Assembly (NCBI GenBank): GCA_902770965.1
Contig: CACXUY010000004.1
Coordinates: 1 to 64,000, forward strand
Length of the DNA: 64,000 nucleotides
Direction: 5' to 3'
From: an uncultured Lachnospiraceae bacterium
GTDB taxonomy: Bacteria; Bacillota; Clostridia; Lachnospirales; Lachnospiraceae
How positions within the stretch are numbered: position 1 is the first letter of the stretch; each line of letters opens with the position of its first letter. The position numbers and the translations under genes were made by a program. Positions 7,945 through 17,359 of the stretch are shown in pieces. The notes beneath the pieces were generated by a model. The model was not told the DNA's origin. It did not search any database and saw only the letters and a list, made by a program, of their open reading frames with translations.

Positions 7945-8256
7945 TTACTTGGTGATGGAATCGATCTTAAGTTCCGTGAAGCACTGCCTGTGGCCGTTCT
8001 TCTTGTGGTAACCGGTCTTGGGCTTGTACTTGTAGACGATGACCTTCCTGGCACGAGCCTGCTTCTGAACGGTCGCCTTGACGACTGCGCCTTCCACCAC
8101 GGGCTTGCCGAACTCAAGCTTGCCCTCTTCGCCGACAGCAAGAACCTGGTCGAAGCTGTAGGTTGAACCGACTTCTGCGTCAAGCTTCTCAACGCGGACG
8201 ACATCGCCCTCAGAGACCCTGTACTGCTTGCCGCCTGTTGCAATGATTGCGTACAT
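7945..8256 (-). CDS. rplU: 50S ribosomal protein L21
   Basis: 103 residues of bL21 ([32 protein letters not shown] near the end). The ATG at 8256 has GGAGG 8 nt upstream; the more distal in-frame start at 8271 is not needed. It is preceded by an L21 leader RNA and a good promoter, and co-transcribed with rpmA. Confidence 0.97.
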   Translation of the reverse strand: MYAIIATGGKQYRVSEGDVVRVEKLDAEVGSTYSFDQVLAVGEEGKLEFGKPVVEGAVVKATVQKQARARKVIVYKYKPKTGYHKKNGHRQCFTELKIDSITK

Positions 8257-8350
8257 AGTATGCACCTCCATAGATTGAGTGCTCGCCGGTTACGGTGCCA
8301 GGATATGGCTTAGACCCCACCGAGCGGCATGTATGCCTTGGCATACTTGG
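8257..8350 (-). ncRNA. L21 leader (autoregulatory 5' UTR of rplU)
   Basis: The leader contains the conserved pattern I know from the Firmicute L21 leader: a GGTGGGG block, then CACCGTAACCGGCGAGC, and hairpins around GCCAAGGCATAC. It lies between the rplU promoter and start codon. The family is thought to bind L21 and repress its own operon. The assignment is from memory of the consensus; a covariance-model search would decide. Confidence 0.7.
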
Positions 8351-8352
8351 TT

Positions 8353-8381
8353 ATATTATCATCTATCAATTTATTAGTCAA
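8353..8381 (-). promoter_or_regulatory. Promoter of rplU-rpmA
   Basis: TTGACT (complement of 8376-8381), a 17-bp spacer and TAATAT (complement of 8353-8358). The -35 box overlaps the last codons of the RNase E/G gene. Confidence 0.7.
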
Positions 8382-9546
8382 GCAAAAAAAGCTGATCTAC
8401 TATGGGAATGCTGGTTTTTTTTCGTGTGAATTCCGCAAGCCCCAGCCGGGTGAAATCCACGAGCTGCAGGCGGCAGGGGTCGTCCGCGCAGGCTTTTGCT
8501 ATAACGTCTCTAAGCCTCTCATAGTTCGACTCTTCTCTCATATTTATGAAATCAACTATGATGATGCCGGCGAGGTTCCTCAGCCTGATCTGACGTGCTA
8601 TTTCGATTGCTGCCTCACGGTTCACCTGAAAACAGCTTTCCTCTTCATCCTTCTTCAGCAGGCTCTTTCCGAAATTGACATCTACCGCGACGAGCGCCTC
8701 TGTCCTGTCTATGACGAGGAAAGCGCCGGAATCAAGCCATACCTTCCTCTGGCGGAGCCGGTCCATCGTGCTTTCGAGCCTGAAAAGGACAGAGAGCGAG
8801 ATGTCTTTGTCTTCGTAGTACTCCACTGCTATGTTGGAAGATCGGGCTGTTGCCTCTCGTATGCGGGCCGCTACATCGGGGATGTCGGTTATGACCCTTG
8901 CCGGTTCTCCCTCCGGTAGGTCTCTTGCCATGGACATCCATTCAGGATCCGGCGAAAACAGTAGAGAATGGACAGTTCTGCTGACGCTGACGCGGCGCAA
9001 GCCTGAAAGCTCCTCTGAGAGCTGCCGCGCTTCATCGAATATGGCTTCGTCAGGAGCGCCCTCGCAGTTCGTCCTCGCGATGAACCCGCCGTTTCCTGAA
9101 AGCGGCGCAAGAAGTTCCTTGAGATGGCTTCTCGCCGCGCTCTTCTTGATCCTTGAGGAAACGCTGATATGCCCGGGTCTTTCGGTCGCGACAACATATC
9201 TGCCGGGCAAGGTCAGCGAGGCAGAAAGTGCCGCGTATTTGTCGCCGACTCCTTCCTTGATGACCTGAACGGGAAATTCGTCTCCCGGCCTTAAGGGTCT
9301 GCCGCCTGTCACCTTCACCTCGTCAAAGCCTGGATCATCAAGGTTCAGGTAGCCCATCAGGCCGTCCGCAAGCTCTATGAAAGCGGCTCCCATAGGCCTT
9401 CTTATGTCCCTGACTCTTCCGAGGTATATTCTGTTGACAATATTTCCACCGTCCTTTTTATTTATCGAGACAGACACCATACGGTCGTCTTTGAATAATG
9501 CCGCGATCAGAAAACCGCGCAGATCGGTGATTACAATCTTGTGCAT
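8374..9546 (-). CDS. Ribonuclease E/G family protein, short form without Zn-link
   Basis: 390 residues. S1-like N-terminal part (GNIVNRIYLGRVRDIRR, GFIAR after it), then the DNase I-like catalytic core with the two metal-binding aspartates in VAVDVN and IIIVDFINM. The protein ends right after GLAEFTRKK, where RNase E/G normally continues into the zinc-link CPxC motif that organises dimers and tetramers. The TAA is followed directly by the rplU promoter, so nothing is left of a longer C-terminus. It probably acts in rRNA or mRNA processing. Position between the radical-SAM pair and rplU is usual in Lachnospiraceae. Confidence 0.9.
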   Translation of the reverse strand: MHKIVITDLRGFLIAALFKDDRMVSVSINKKDGGNIVNRIYLGRVRDIRRPMGAAFIELADGLMGYLNLDDPGFDEVKVTGGRPLRPGDEFPVQVIKEGVGDKYAALSASLTLPGRYVVATERPGHISVSSRIKKSAARSHLKELLAPLSGNGGFIARTNCEGAPDEAIFDEARQLSEELSGLRRVSVSRTVHSLLFSPDPEWMSMARDLPEGEPARVITDIPDVAARIREATARSSNIAVEYYEDKDISLSVLFRLESTMDRLRQRKVWLDSGAFLVIDRTEALVAVDVNFGKSLLKKDEEESCFQVNREAAIEIARQIRLRNLAGIIIVDFINMREESNYERLRDVIAKACADDPCRLQLVDFTRLGLAEFTRKKTSIPIVDQLFLLD

Positions 9547-9588
9547 ATGTTCTTATCTCCTGAAGGACGGTAAGTGAAACCGGTTTCT

Positions 9589-10302
9589 CTACACATCCTC
9601 ACCCAGGCTGTCCAGGGGCACGAGCGCGTCCTTCTCACCCGCGTAAATCTCCAGGCGGTGTATGTGCCAGGGGATCCCTTGAGGTTCAATGCCGCAGTGT
9701 TCAGCGAAGGCACGCATGAACGTATCGGGATTGAGGCTGTTGGCGCTGCCGGCGGCGAGCAGCAGCTCTATGGATGAAAGCGAAGCGACGGATTGTGCTT
9801 CATAGACCAGAGGACGGATATCCGCATCGCCATCACTCCTTTTCGTCTTTTTCCTTATTATGATCGAAGACTGGGCGAGCATGTCCTGCAGCCTCTCTTC
9901 GATCACGAGCTTTCTTGAACTGATCTCCGCCTTCATGCTGTCAGAGAAGGTCGCCTGATATCGTGCTGCGGAGACAATGGCCATGCAGTTGCTGCGTCTG
10001 CCGTCAGGCACCTGCCTGAAGCTGAGGACGCGCACGCCTTCCACCTGATCTTTGTTCAGCAGTTCTATCATCTCCGCTGAATGACCGCAGGAGTTCACGG
10101 TCACATCCATGTATTCCGCCTCTGAGGTGACGCCTATGCCAAGAGGGAGGGCGATGGATATCTCTGGATGGGGGCTGTAGCCCTGGGTGAAGCCGATATC
10201 CATACCGGACCTTCGAAGCAGCTTCTGAAAATATCTCATCATGTCAAGGTGACCGATGTATTTCAGGACTCCTGTCTTGGTGTATTTTATCCTTATCTTC
10301 AT
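9589..10302 (-). CDS. Radical-SAM-linked DUF2344 protein (TIGR03936 type)
   Basis: 237 residues beginning MKIRIKYTKTGVLKYIGHLD, with the conserved GYSPHPEISIALPLGIGVTS. This domain is always found beside or fused to a B12-binding radical SAM protein and is probably part of the same RNA or protein modification activity. Its ATG overlaps the upstream radical-SAM stop by 4 nt (ATGA). Exact substrate unknown. Confidence 0.88.
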   Translation of the reverse strand: MKIRIKYTKTGVLKYIGHLDMMRYFQKLLRRSGMDIGFTQGYSPHPEISIALPLGIGVTSEAEYMDVTVNSCGHSAEMIELLNKDQVEGVRVLSFRQVPDGRRSNCMAIVSAARYQATFSDSMKAEISSRKLVIEERLQDMLAQSSIIIRKKTKRSDGDADIRPLVYEAQSVASLSSIELLLAAGSANSLNPDTFMRAFAEHCGIEPQGIPWHIHRLEIYAGEKDALVPLDSLGEDV

Positions 10303-12167
10303 GGACAGCAGTCACCTCCAAGCACTGCGGCGCCGCAGCCGCTGCAGCCTTCACGGCAGTTCGGGGTCACTTCGCCGGCGAGAGCCCTCGCCCACTCACG
10401 TCTCAAGAAGGATTTTGAGACCCCGATATCGATGAAATCCCAGGGGAAGAGCTCATCCAGGCCGCGCTGTCTCGTGGTATAAAAACCGACATCGACTCCC
10501 GCGTCTTCGAAGACCTTCATCCATCTGCCGTAGTCGAGGTAGTCGGACCACGCGTCAAAGATGCTCCCCGCCCTGTAAGCGTTCTCTATGACATCGGCGA
10601 CCCTGCGGTCTCCCCTTGCCATAACGCCTTCGAGGATAGTGGCATCCGCGTCGTGGTATGAGAAGCTCATGGATTTCCTGTTGTGCTGCTCCCTCATCGC
10701 GTCCTTGACGTAATAGGCTCGTCTAAGGTATTCATCCGGCTCTTCCATCACTGCCCATTGGAAGGGGGTGAAGGGCTTCGGCACGAAAAATGAGGCGCTC
10801 GCCGTTATCTGAATACGGCCTTTTCGCTTGTCGGGCGGCATATTTCGATAATACAGCACCGCTATCCGTTCAGAGAGCTCGGCTATGCCTCTCATATCTT
10901 CTTCGGTCTCGGTCGGAAGCCCCAGCATGAAATAGAGCTTGACTCTGTTCCAGCCTCCCTTAAAGGCCTGCAATGCTCCTCCCATGATGTCCTCTTCGGT
11001 AAGCCCCTTGTTGATGACGTTCCTTATCCTCTGGGTGCCTCCCTCCGGAGCAAAGGTAAGGCTGCTCTTCTTCACGTCCTGTATCTTCTTCATAACGTCA
11101 AGCGAGAAAGCGTCTATGCGAAGAGACGGCAGGGCGATATTGACCTTGTGGGAGCCGCAGAAATCTATAAGGCCGTCTATCAGGGGCTTTATGCCTGAGT
11201 AGTCGCTGGAGCTCAGGGAGCTTAGGGACACCTCATCGTAGCCTGTGTTTTTCAGCATGGTTTCCGCGTTTTTCAGGAGCACCTCGAAGGATTTCTCACG
11301 TAAGGGGCGGTATATCATGCCGGCCTGGCAGAAACGGCAGCCGCGTATGCAGCCGCGCATGATCTCAAGGACGACTCTGTCCTGGGTGACCTGTATGTAG
11401 GGCACCACAGGGCGTTCAGGGAAGGGCACGTCCGATATATCGTCGTTGGAGACGACCTGACGCTTGATCGTCCCGGGTATGTCGTCGTAGACGGGAGAAA
11501 AAGCGGCGAGCGTTCCGTCGGCGTTATAGGCAGGTTCATAGAAGGCCGGCACGTACATACCGGGAATACGGGCAGCACGTCGAAGGAATCCGGTCCTGCC
11601 TATGCCTTCGGCTCTGCATTCTTCGAGCAGATCCACAAGGCTGTTCATCTGCGTCTCCGCCTCACCTATATAAAATAGGTCAAAAAAAGGAGCGACAGGC
11701 TCGGGGTTGTAGGTGCAAGGGCCGCCTCCTATTACTATGGGGTCTGCCTCCGTCCTGTCGTTCGACCTTAGGGGAATGCCTGAGAGATCGAGTACCTGAA
11801 GTACGTTGGTATAGCACATCTCGTACTGGAGGGTGAAGCCGAGTATGTCGGCGCGCTTCACCGGTTCCTGTGACTCGAGTGAGAAAAGCGGAAGCTTCTT
11901 CTCGCGCAGGACGCGGTCAAGGTCAGGCCAGGGGCTGTACACTCTCTCACACCACACGTCCGGTCTTTTGTTTAGCATATCGTAGATTATCTGTATGCCA
12001 AGATATGACATCCCTATCTCGTAGACATCGGGGAAGCACATCACGAAACGCACCTTGACTTCAGCCGCGTTTTTCATCACGGAGTTATATTCCGCCCCGA
12101 TATACCTCGCCGGCTTTTCGACTGATAATAGGACTTCCTCCGGCAGGGCGGTTTTCCTGTTAGCCAT
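10299..12167 (-). CDS. B12-binding-domain radical SAM protein (TIGR03960 type)
   Basis: 622 residues. The N-terminal part resembles a cobalamin-binding fold (YNSVMKNAAEVKVRFVMCFP), and the radical SAM cluster is CIRGCRFCQ at about residue 275, with the TIM-barrel following. It ends in a Cys-rich tail (CREGCSGCGAAV). It is the partner of the DUF2344 protein encoded directly downstream. The substrate is not known with certainty. Confidence 0.9.
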   Translation of the reverse strand: MANRKTALPEEVLLSVEKPARYIGAEYNSVMKNAAEVKVRFVMCFPDVYEIGMSYLGIQIIYDMLNKRPDVWCERVYSPWPDLDRVLREKKLPLFSLESQEPVKRADILGFTLQYEMCYTNVLQVLDLSGIPLRSNDRTEADPIVIGGGPCTYNPEPVAPFFDLFYIGEAETQMNSLVDLLEECRAEGIGRTGFLRRAARIPGMYVPAFYEPAYNADGTLAAFSPVYDDIPGTIKRQVVSNDDISDVPFPERPVVPYIQVTQDRVVLEIMRGCIRGCRFCQAGMIYRPLREKSFEVLLKNAETMLKNTGYDEVSLSSLSSSDYSGIKPLIDGLIDFCGSHKVNIALPSLRIDAFSLDVMKKIQDVKKSSLTFAPEGGTQRIRNVINKGLTEEDIMGGALQAFKGGWNRVKLYFMLGLPTETEEDMRGIAELSERIAVLYYRNMPPDKRKGRIQITASASFFVPKPFTPFQWAVMEEPDEYLRRAYYVKDAMREQHNRKSMSFSYHDADATILEGVMARGDRRVADVIENAYRAGSIFDAWSDYLDYGRWMKVFEDAGVDVGFYTTRQRGLDELFPWDFIDIGVSKSFLRREWARALAGEVTPNCREGCSGCGAAVLGGDCCP

Positions 12168-12189
12168 CTAGCTTAATCCTCTCATTTTG

Positions 12190-12267
12190 TTACTATTCAG
12201 AACTCCAGGATAACTGTTAAAATACAGGACGAGGTGCTTGCGCTTCGAACGTATTTTAACAGTTATC
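12190..12267. repeat. Composite element: left end of A plus 59-bp hairpin B
   Basis: It begins TTACTATTCAG (left end of A). From 12209 to 12267 there is a 59-bp hairpin B whose arms are GATAACTGTTAAAATAC and its exact complement. The reverse complement of B matches 28513-28571 with 8 differences. It lies between hisA-hisI and the radical-SAM gene. Being strongly palindromic it may terminate or shield transcripts. Confidence 0.85.
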
Positions 12268-12318
12268 AATTGCTATTATTATCTGAAAACAGCCGGATGC
12301 TTATGTGCCTGGGGCCGG

Positions 12319-13368
12319 TCATATCGTCTTATCGAATATACGCCTGTAAAAACAGCTGTGATTGCCGGTGTGACAGGCAGCTCCGGTCTGTATGACTCTT
12401 GCGAGCAGGGTGTCGCTGTCGCAGTCGAGGTCCAGAGAAACAACTTCCTGAAAATGCCCGGACGTCTCTCCCTTCAGCCATAAGGACTGACGGCTTCTTG
12501 AATAGTAGTTCATGAGCCCCGACTGAAGAGTCCGCTCATAAGCTTCTTCGTTCATGTAGGCCAGCATGAGCACCTCCAGTGTCTCATCATCCTGCACGAT
12601 GACGGGGATCAGTCCCTGTCCGTCTGTTTTGAACTCGGCAAAATCAGAGGGATTCTCGATGGAGCAGATCGCTTTGGGGAGTTCTATCCTTCCTTCATAC
12701 AGTGCCTTGCCCAGGATCGCTCCGGGGATGCCGGCTTTTTTTAGAGCCTTTAGGTCATCCATGCTGCTCACGCCGCCTGAGGCGATGATCTCCATGCCGG
12801 TGGCTTCCAGCAGCCTGACCGTGCTTGCGATATTCGGACCGCAGAGCATGCCGTCTCTTGAGATATCGGTGTAGATCACAGTCTTTATGCCCGCCTTCTT
12901 CATCTCGAGGCAGAACTCTTCAGAGGTCCTGACAGAATCCTCAAGCCATCCCTTTACGGCGACTTTTCCGTCTCTGGCGTCAAGTCCGAGAACGACAGCG
13001 TCAGAACCAAAGCGTTTTACGGCATCGGCCACAAAATCGGGATCCTCGACGGCTTTTGTGCCTATGATGACCCTCTTTGCTCCTAGCTTCAGCAGCTCCT
13101 CTATGTCTTCAAGCGTTCTGACGCCGCCTCCGACTTCAAAAGGAATATCAATATGCTCGCCTATGCTCTTGATGGCTTGCCTGTTGACGGAAGAGCCTTT
13201 GACTGCGCCGTCGAGATCTACGATATGCAGGAATGTAGCGCCAAGGCCTTCCCAGTGAGCCGCGACAGATGCCGGGCTGTCGGCGTATACCTTCACATCA
13301 TCGAAGCGCCCTTGGCTCAGACGGACACATTTTCCGTCTTTTATATCTACGGCAGGATAAAGCTGCAT
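12319..13368 (-). CDS. HisA-HisI fusion: ProFAR isomerase plus phosphoribosyl-AMP cyclohydrolase
   Basis: 349 residues. About 1-238 is a full HisA TIM barrel ([45 protein letters not shown]). About 245-349 is a full HisI domain ([41 protein letters not shown]) with its metal-binding Asp and Cys residues. The two activities are consecutive steps of histidine synthesis: HisI makes ProFAR and HisA isomerises it. No stop or start lies between the parts. Gene order follows hisB after 243 bp. hisF, hisH, hisE and hisC are not in the window. Confidence 0.93.
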   Translation of the reverse strand: MQLYPAVDIKDGKCVRLSQGRFDDVKVYADSPASVAAHWEGLGATFLHIVDLDGAVKGSSVNRQAIKSIGEHIDIPFEVGGGVRTLEDIEELLKLGAKRVIIGTKAVEDPDFVADAVKRFGSDAVVLGLDARDGKVAVKGWLEDSVRTSEEFCLEMKKAGIKTVIYTDISRDGMLCGPNIASTVRLLEATGMEIIASGGVSSMDDLKALKKAGIPGAILGKALYEGRIELPKAICSIENPSDFAEFKTDGQGLIPVIVQDDETLEVLMLAYMNEEAYERTLQSGLMNYYSRSRQSLWLKGETSGHFQEVVSLDLDCDSDTLLARVIQTGAACHTGNHSCFYRRIFDKTI

Positions 13369-13611
13369 CGAATGTCCCCCCCTTGCTTACGAGTATCGTT
13401 TTATCAGGCTATATTACTATATAGCGTGGCGGAAGTGCGGAGCACGGAGCCACGCTGAGACTTATATGCATGGTGTTGCCAGCTGCTCGGCATGCGGGTT
13501 TATAGAAGAATTGAACAGGTGCCACAGCAGCGTCAGCTCGCAGGCTGCTTCTTCTTGTACAGCATGCTTTCAGGAAGCGGCGCCCGGCAGATCGGAAACA
13601 ACAGCGTCGTC
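13369..13611. other. 243-bp gap inside the histidine cluster
   Basis: No credible gene. A minus-strand frame of 68 codons has no family resemblance and an unlikely Arg/Cys-rich composition. There is an inverted repeat GCGTGGC...GCCACGC (about 13425-13456) without a T tract. hisH or hisF often sits at this place in other genomes, but no trace of either is seen. Confidence 0.4.
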
Positions 13612-14196
13612 TCACAGGCTGCCTTTGGTTGACAGCACGTCAGTTATCCTCGGATCAAATGAGACCGCCTCGGACAGTGCCCTGGCGAAGGACTTGAACA
13701 TCGCCTCAATGACGTGATGCGTGTTCTCTCCGTAGAACTCCTTTATGTGGAGGTTCATCGCGGCGGAATAGGACACTGCGGCGAAGAATTCCTTTACGGT
13801 CTCGGTCTCGAGCGTCCCGACACGCTCCGCTTTAAGCTCCGCGTCCCAGACGAAGCAGGGCCTGCCCGAAAGGTCGAGCACTGTCATGACCAGGCTTTCG
13901 TCCATGGGGAGCATGGATGAGCCGTAACGCCTGATGCCTTTCTTGTCGCCGACTGCTTCGGATATCGCTTTGCCAAGCACAATTCCGATATCCTCGACGG
14001 TGTGATGGGTATCCACATGAAGGTCGCCTTTGCACCTAAGCTCAAGGTCGAAAAGGCCGTGACGGGCAAAGCTGTTCAGCATGTGGTCGAAGAAACCGAT
14101 ACCGCTCGCGGCATCGCATCTGCCGGTTCCGTCCAGATTGAGCTTCAGGACTATGTCGGTCTCATGGGTTTTTCTTGAAATTGCAGCCTCTCTCAT
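13612..14196 (-). CDS. hisB: Imidazoleglycerol-phosphate dehydratase
   Basis: 194 residues, the monofunctional form. Metal-binding motifs THHTVEDIGI and GENTHHVIEA, plus FFDHMLNSFARHG, are present. GGAGG precedes ATG 14196, which overlaps the hisD stop by 4 nt. Confidence 0.97.
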   Translation of the reverse strand: MREAAISRKTHETDIVLKLNLDGTGRCDAASGIGFFDHMLNSFARHGLFDLELRCKGDLHVDTHHTVEDIGIVLGKAISEAVGDKKGIRRYGSSMLPMDESLVMTVLDLSGRPCFVWDAELKAERVGTLETETVKEFFAAVSYSAAMNLHIKEFYGENTHHVIEAMFKSFARALSEAVSFDPRITDVLSTKGSL

Positions 14197-15497
14197 ACTC
14201 GGCCTCCCTGATTGAATCTGATCCTCACCGAGTTCGCGTGCCCGGTCAGTCCTTCTGCTTCGGCAAAGGCTTCTATGTCCTCGTGAACCTTCTCAAGCTC
14301 CTGCCTTGAGTAGTATATGATGCTGCTCTTTTTCATGAAATCATCCACCGTGAGCGGCGAGAAGAATCTGGCGGTGCCGCTTGTAGGAAGGATGTGGTTG
14401 GGACCCGCATAGTAGTCGCCGAGGGGTTCTGAGCTGTATGCTCCGAGGAAGATGGCTCCTGCGTTGCGCACCATGGTCATGGTCTCGAAGGGATCCCTGG
14501 TCTGGATCTCAAGGTGTTCAGGGGCTATGGCGTCGACGGCATCTATGGCAGTCTCCATGTTGTCCGCCACGAGCAGCATCCCGAAGCTGTCAAGTGACTT
14601 GCTTATGATGTCTTTCCTGGACAACAGGTCAGTCTGACGGCGAAGCTCGGATTCCACCTGTTCCGCAAGAGTCCTTGAGGTGGTCACAAGGACGGCTGAC
14701 GCCATCTCATCGTGTTCCGCCTGAGAGATCATGTCGGCTGCGACGAAGGCGGGATTCGCCGTCTCGTCGGCGAGGACAGTGATCTCGCTGGGACCCGCTA
14801 TGGAATCAAGTCCGACATAGCCGAAGACAGAGCGCTTGGCAAGGGCCACATAAATATTGCCTGGTCCTGTTATCTTATCGACGCGTTTGATGGACTCAGT
14901 GCCGTAGGCGAGCGCTCCTATGGCCTGGGCGCCTCCGACGCGGTACACCTCGTCTACGCCGCATACAGCTGCTGCCGCGAGCACATTTGCCGCTATGCTG
15001 CCGTCCCTTCCCGGAGGAGTGACCATGACTATCCTCTCAACACCTGCCACCTTTGCGGGAATGACGTTCATCAGCACCGAGGAGGGGTAGGCGGCTTTTC
15101 CGCCGGGGACATAGACTCCCGCGCTGCCAAGCGGAGTCATTCGCTGCCCTAGTATCATGCCGGGGCGGGAGGCATCCATCCAGCTCTCTCGGAGCTGTTT
15201 CTCGTGGAAGCGCCTTATGTTGTCAGCTGATGCGCGGATGACCCTCATGAGCTCCGCTCCTACCTGGCCGCAGGCGGCTTCCATCTCTTCCTTGCTGACA
15301 CGCAGGGAGGCTTCGTCAAGGGCGAAATGGTCAAATCTCTCTGTGAACTCGAAGAGGGCCGCGTCTTTTCGTTCTTTTACGGCGGCGAGGATGCTCTCCA
15401 CAGGTTCTAAAAAAGGACTGTAGTCCTTAGCCCCACGGGAGGCAAGATGCTCCAGGACCTCTTTCTTGGTTCGCTCATTCAGCTCTATAATCTTCAA
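14193..15497 (-). CDS. hisD: Histidinol dehydrogenase
   Basis: 434 residues. Family signatures include PGGKAAYPSSVLMNVIPAKVAG, GPGNIYVALAKR, and the zinc and catalytic residues in SQAEHDEMASA and GPNHILPTSGTARF. It oxidises L-histidinol to histidine in two steps. The start is a TTG at 15497 that overlaps the hisG stop (TTGA), with GGAGG 8 nt upstream; no ATG is available in the right place. Confidence 0.96.
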   Translation of the reverse strand: MKIIELNERTKKEVLEHLASRGAKDYSPFLEPVESILAAVKERKDAALFEFTERFDHFALDEASLRVSKEEMEAACGQVGAELMRVIRASADNIRRFHEKQLRESWMDASRPGMILGQRMTPLGSAGVYVPGGKAAYPSSVLMNVIPAKVAGVERIVMVTPPGRDGSIAANVLAAAAVCGVDEVYRVGGAQAIGALAYGTESIKRVDKITGPGNIYVALAKRSVFGYVGLDSIAGPSEITVLADETANPAFVAADMISQAEHDEMASAVLVTTSRTLAEQVESELRRQTDLLSRKDIISKSLDSFGMLLVADNMETAIDAVDAIAPEHLEIQTRDPFETMTMVRNAGAIFLGAYSSEPLGDYYAGPNHILPTSGTARFFSPLTVDDFMKKSSIIYYSRQELEKVHEDIEAFAEAEGLTGHANSVRIRFNQGGRV

Positions 15498-16132
15498 TGG
15501 ACGATCCTCCTCAAACTCTGTATGATGTCGCCTATGCGTTCGCTTTCCATCTTCATGCTCACCTGGTTGACGATGACCTTCGCGGACAGCTGGCAGACCT
15601 CTTCAAGCACCAACAGGCCGTTCTCCTTGAGGGTCGAGCCTGTTTCTACTATATCAACTATAACCTCTGACAGTCCTACTATCGGAGCCAGCTCCACGGA
15701 ACCGTTCAGCTTTATTATCTCGACGGTCTGGTGCTTGCGGTTATAAAAATAATCCCTTGTGATAACAGGATATTTCGTAGCGACACGGATGAGCTGCCTG
15801 CTGTGTAGAAGGCTGGCGGCGGATTCCGGACCGCAGACGCACATCCTGCATTTACCTATCCCCAGGTCAAGGACCTCATAGAGTTTACGCCCTTCTTCCA
15901 TCAGGGTGTCCTTGCCGCAGACTCCTATGTCAGCAACTCCATATTCCACATAGGTCGGGACGTCAGAGGGCTTTGCGAGAAAGAAACGCAGGCCGTGCTC
16001 CTTGTCCTCGAATATTAGTTTTCTGGTTGAGGGATCGGACATCTCCGGAACATTTATGCCGGACTGCGCGAGAAGGCCCATGAACTTTTTAGCGAGTCGT
16101 CCCTTGGCGAGGGCAAAAGTGATAGTCCTCAT
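15494..16132 (-). CDS. hisG: ATP phosphoribosyltransferase, short form
   Basis: 212 residues (MRTITFALAKGRLAKK, then GVADIGVCGKD and DIVETGSTLKENGL). This is the short HisG type without the C-terminal regulatory domain, which needs HisZ; hisZ is the preceding gene. Start at 16132, 7 nt after GGGAGG; the frame extends to 16150 but that would enter hisZ. Confidence 0.96.
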   Translation of the reverse strand: MRTITFALAKGRLAKKFMGLLAQSGINVPEMSDPSTRKLIFEDKEHGLRFFLAKPSDVPTYVEYGVADIGVCGKDTLMEEGRKLYEVLDLGIGKCRMCVCGPESAASLLHSRQLIRVATKYPVITRDYFYNRKHQTVEIIKLNGSVELAPIVGLSEVIVDIVETGSTLKENGLLVLEEVCQLSAKVIVNQVSMKMESERIGDIIQSLRRIVH

Positions 16133-16133
16133 T

Positions 16134-17318
16134 TCATGACCTCCCGACATAAATTATTTCAGGTATGCCGTGCTCTTGGGCATATTTTTCAACGTGTTTT
16201 TCTGTGTCCTTGTAAGGGATAAGGGATACTGACTTTCCTTTTCCGCGGAGCTCCTCAGCTTTTTTGATCGCCTCGGTCTCGGCCCCTATGTCATATACGA
16301 TCACCGCGTCCTGGACGGGAACGTCGACATTTAACCTCTGCCTCATAAGAGCGGCCATGAGGATGTCGACGTTGATGCCGAATCCGACCGACGGCGCGTC
16401 CTTTCCGAACTGCCCGATGAGGTTGTCATAGCGTCCGCCTGCCACGATGCTGTCACCCGTACCGTATGTATATGCCTGGAAAATGATGCCGGTGTAATAC
16501 ATCCTGGAGCTGAGCATGCCCAGGTCGAAGCTGATGTATTTTTCCTTGCCGTAATCCTTCATCCTGTCATATATCAGCTCCAAACGGTCGACGGCGGCTG
16601 ACATGGTCTGATTCCTGGCTATATCCCTGGCCGAACGGAGGATGTCGTTCGGGTCTCCGAAAAGATCGGGGAGCTTTAAGAACGCGTCTTTCAGGCCGTC
16701 GGGAAGCTGCATGTCGAACAGGAGCTCGTCTACGCCAAAGTAGTTCTTGCTCTCTATGAGGCCGCACAGCCGCTGCCTAACGTCATCGTCAAGACCTGCT
16801 TCATCGACGAGTCCCTTGAAGAAATCAACCTGACCGACCTCGACGAGGAAATCCTTGAATCCGGAGGCAAGGAGGCAGTCCACGGTGAGGGCAAGCACCT
16901 CGGCATCGGAGGCGGGGGAGTTGTCCCCTATGAATTCAACGCCTGCCTGTGTACTTTCCTTCAGCCTGCCCTGAAGGCTGGAGCTGTTAATGAAGGTATT
17001 GCCATCGTAGCAAAGACGTATGGGATACTCTTCGTGCATGAAGTACTTTGCGGCGCAGCGAGCGATGGAAGGCGTGAAATCGGGTCGCAGGACCAAGGTC
17101 TCCCCCTCGTGGTCGAAGAATTTGTACATCTCACGCGAAGGTATGGTCCCTCTTTCAGCATTGAAAATGTCAAAATATTCATATGTCGGGGGCTGGATGG
17201 CCTGATAGCCGTATAAAGAAAAAAGCCTGCGGATACGGCCGAGTATCTCTGCCTTGGCCGCCTGCTCAGCCCCGTATGAATCTCTGACGCCCTCCGGCGT
17301 GTGAAGAAGCTGGATCAT
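16134..17318 (-). CDS. hisZ: ATP phosphoribosyltransferase regulatory subunit
   Basis: 394 residues resembling the catalytic fold of histidyl-tRNA synthetase: TPEGVRDSYGAEQ, then RPDFTPSIARCAA and GRYDNLIGQFG. It lacks the anticodon-binding domain. HisZ forms the hetero-octamer with short HisG and gives histidine feedback. It leads the histidine cluster 41 bp after recU, with no clear promoter between, so the cluster may be read through from recU. Confidence 0.94.
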   Translation of the reverse strand: MIQLLHTPEGVRDSYGAEQAAKAEILGRIRRLFSLYGYQAIQPPTYEYFDIFNAERGTIPSREMYKFFDHEGETLVLRPDFTPSIARCAAKYFMHEEYPIRLCYDGNTFINSSSLQGRLKESTQAGVEFIGDNSPASDAEVLALTVDCLLASGFKDFLVEVGQVDFFKGLVDEAGLDDDVRQRLCGLIESKNYFGVDELLFDMQLPDGLKDAFLKLPDLFGDPNDILRSARDIARNQTMSAAVDRLELIYDRMKDYGKEKYISFDLGMLSSRMYYTGIIFQAYTYGTGDSIVAGGRYDNLIGQFGKDAPSVGFGINVDILMAALMRQRLNVDVPVQDAVIVYDIGAETEAIKKAEELRGKGKSVSLIPYKDTEKHVEKYAQEHGIPEIIYVGRS

Positions 17319-17359
17319 AGTATCTCCTATCCCCCGTCAAGTCTGCTGTCTGTCATGTG

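Noticed and set aside
13409-13615. Remnant of hisH or hisF in the his cluster
   Set aside because: The 68-codon minus-strand frame has no HisH or HisF motif (no GxGN or CGxC-type stretch), only Arg/Cys-rich shadow sequence.
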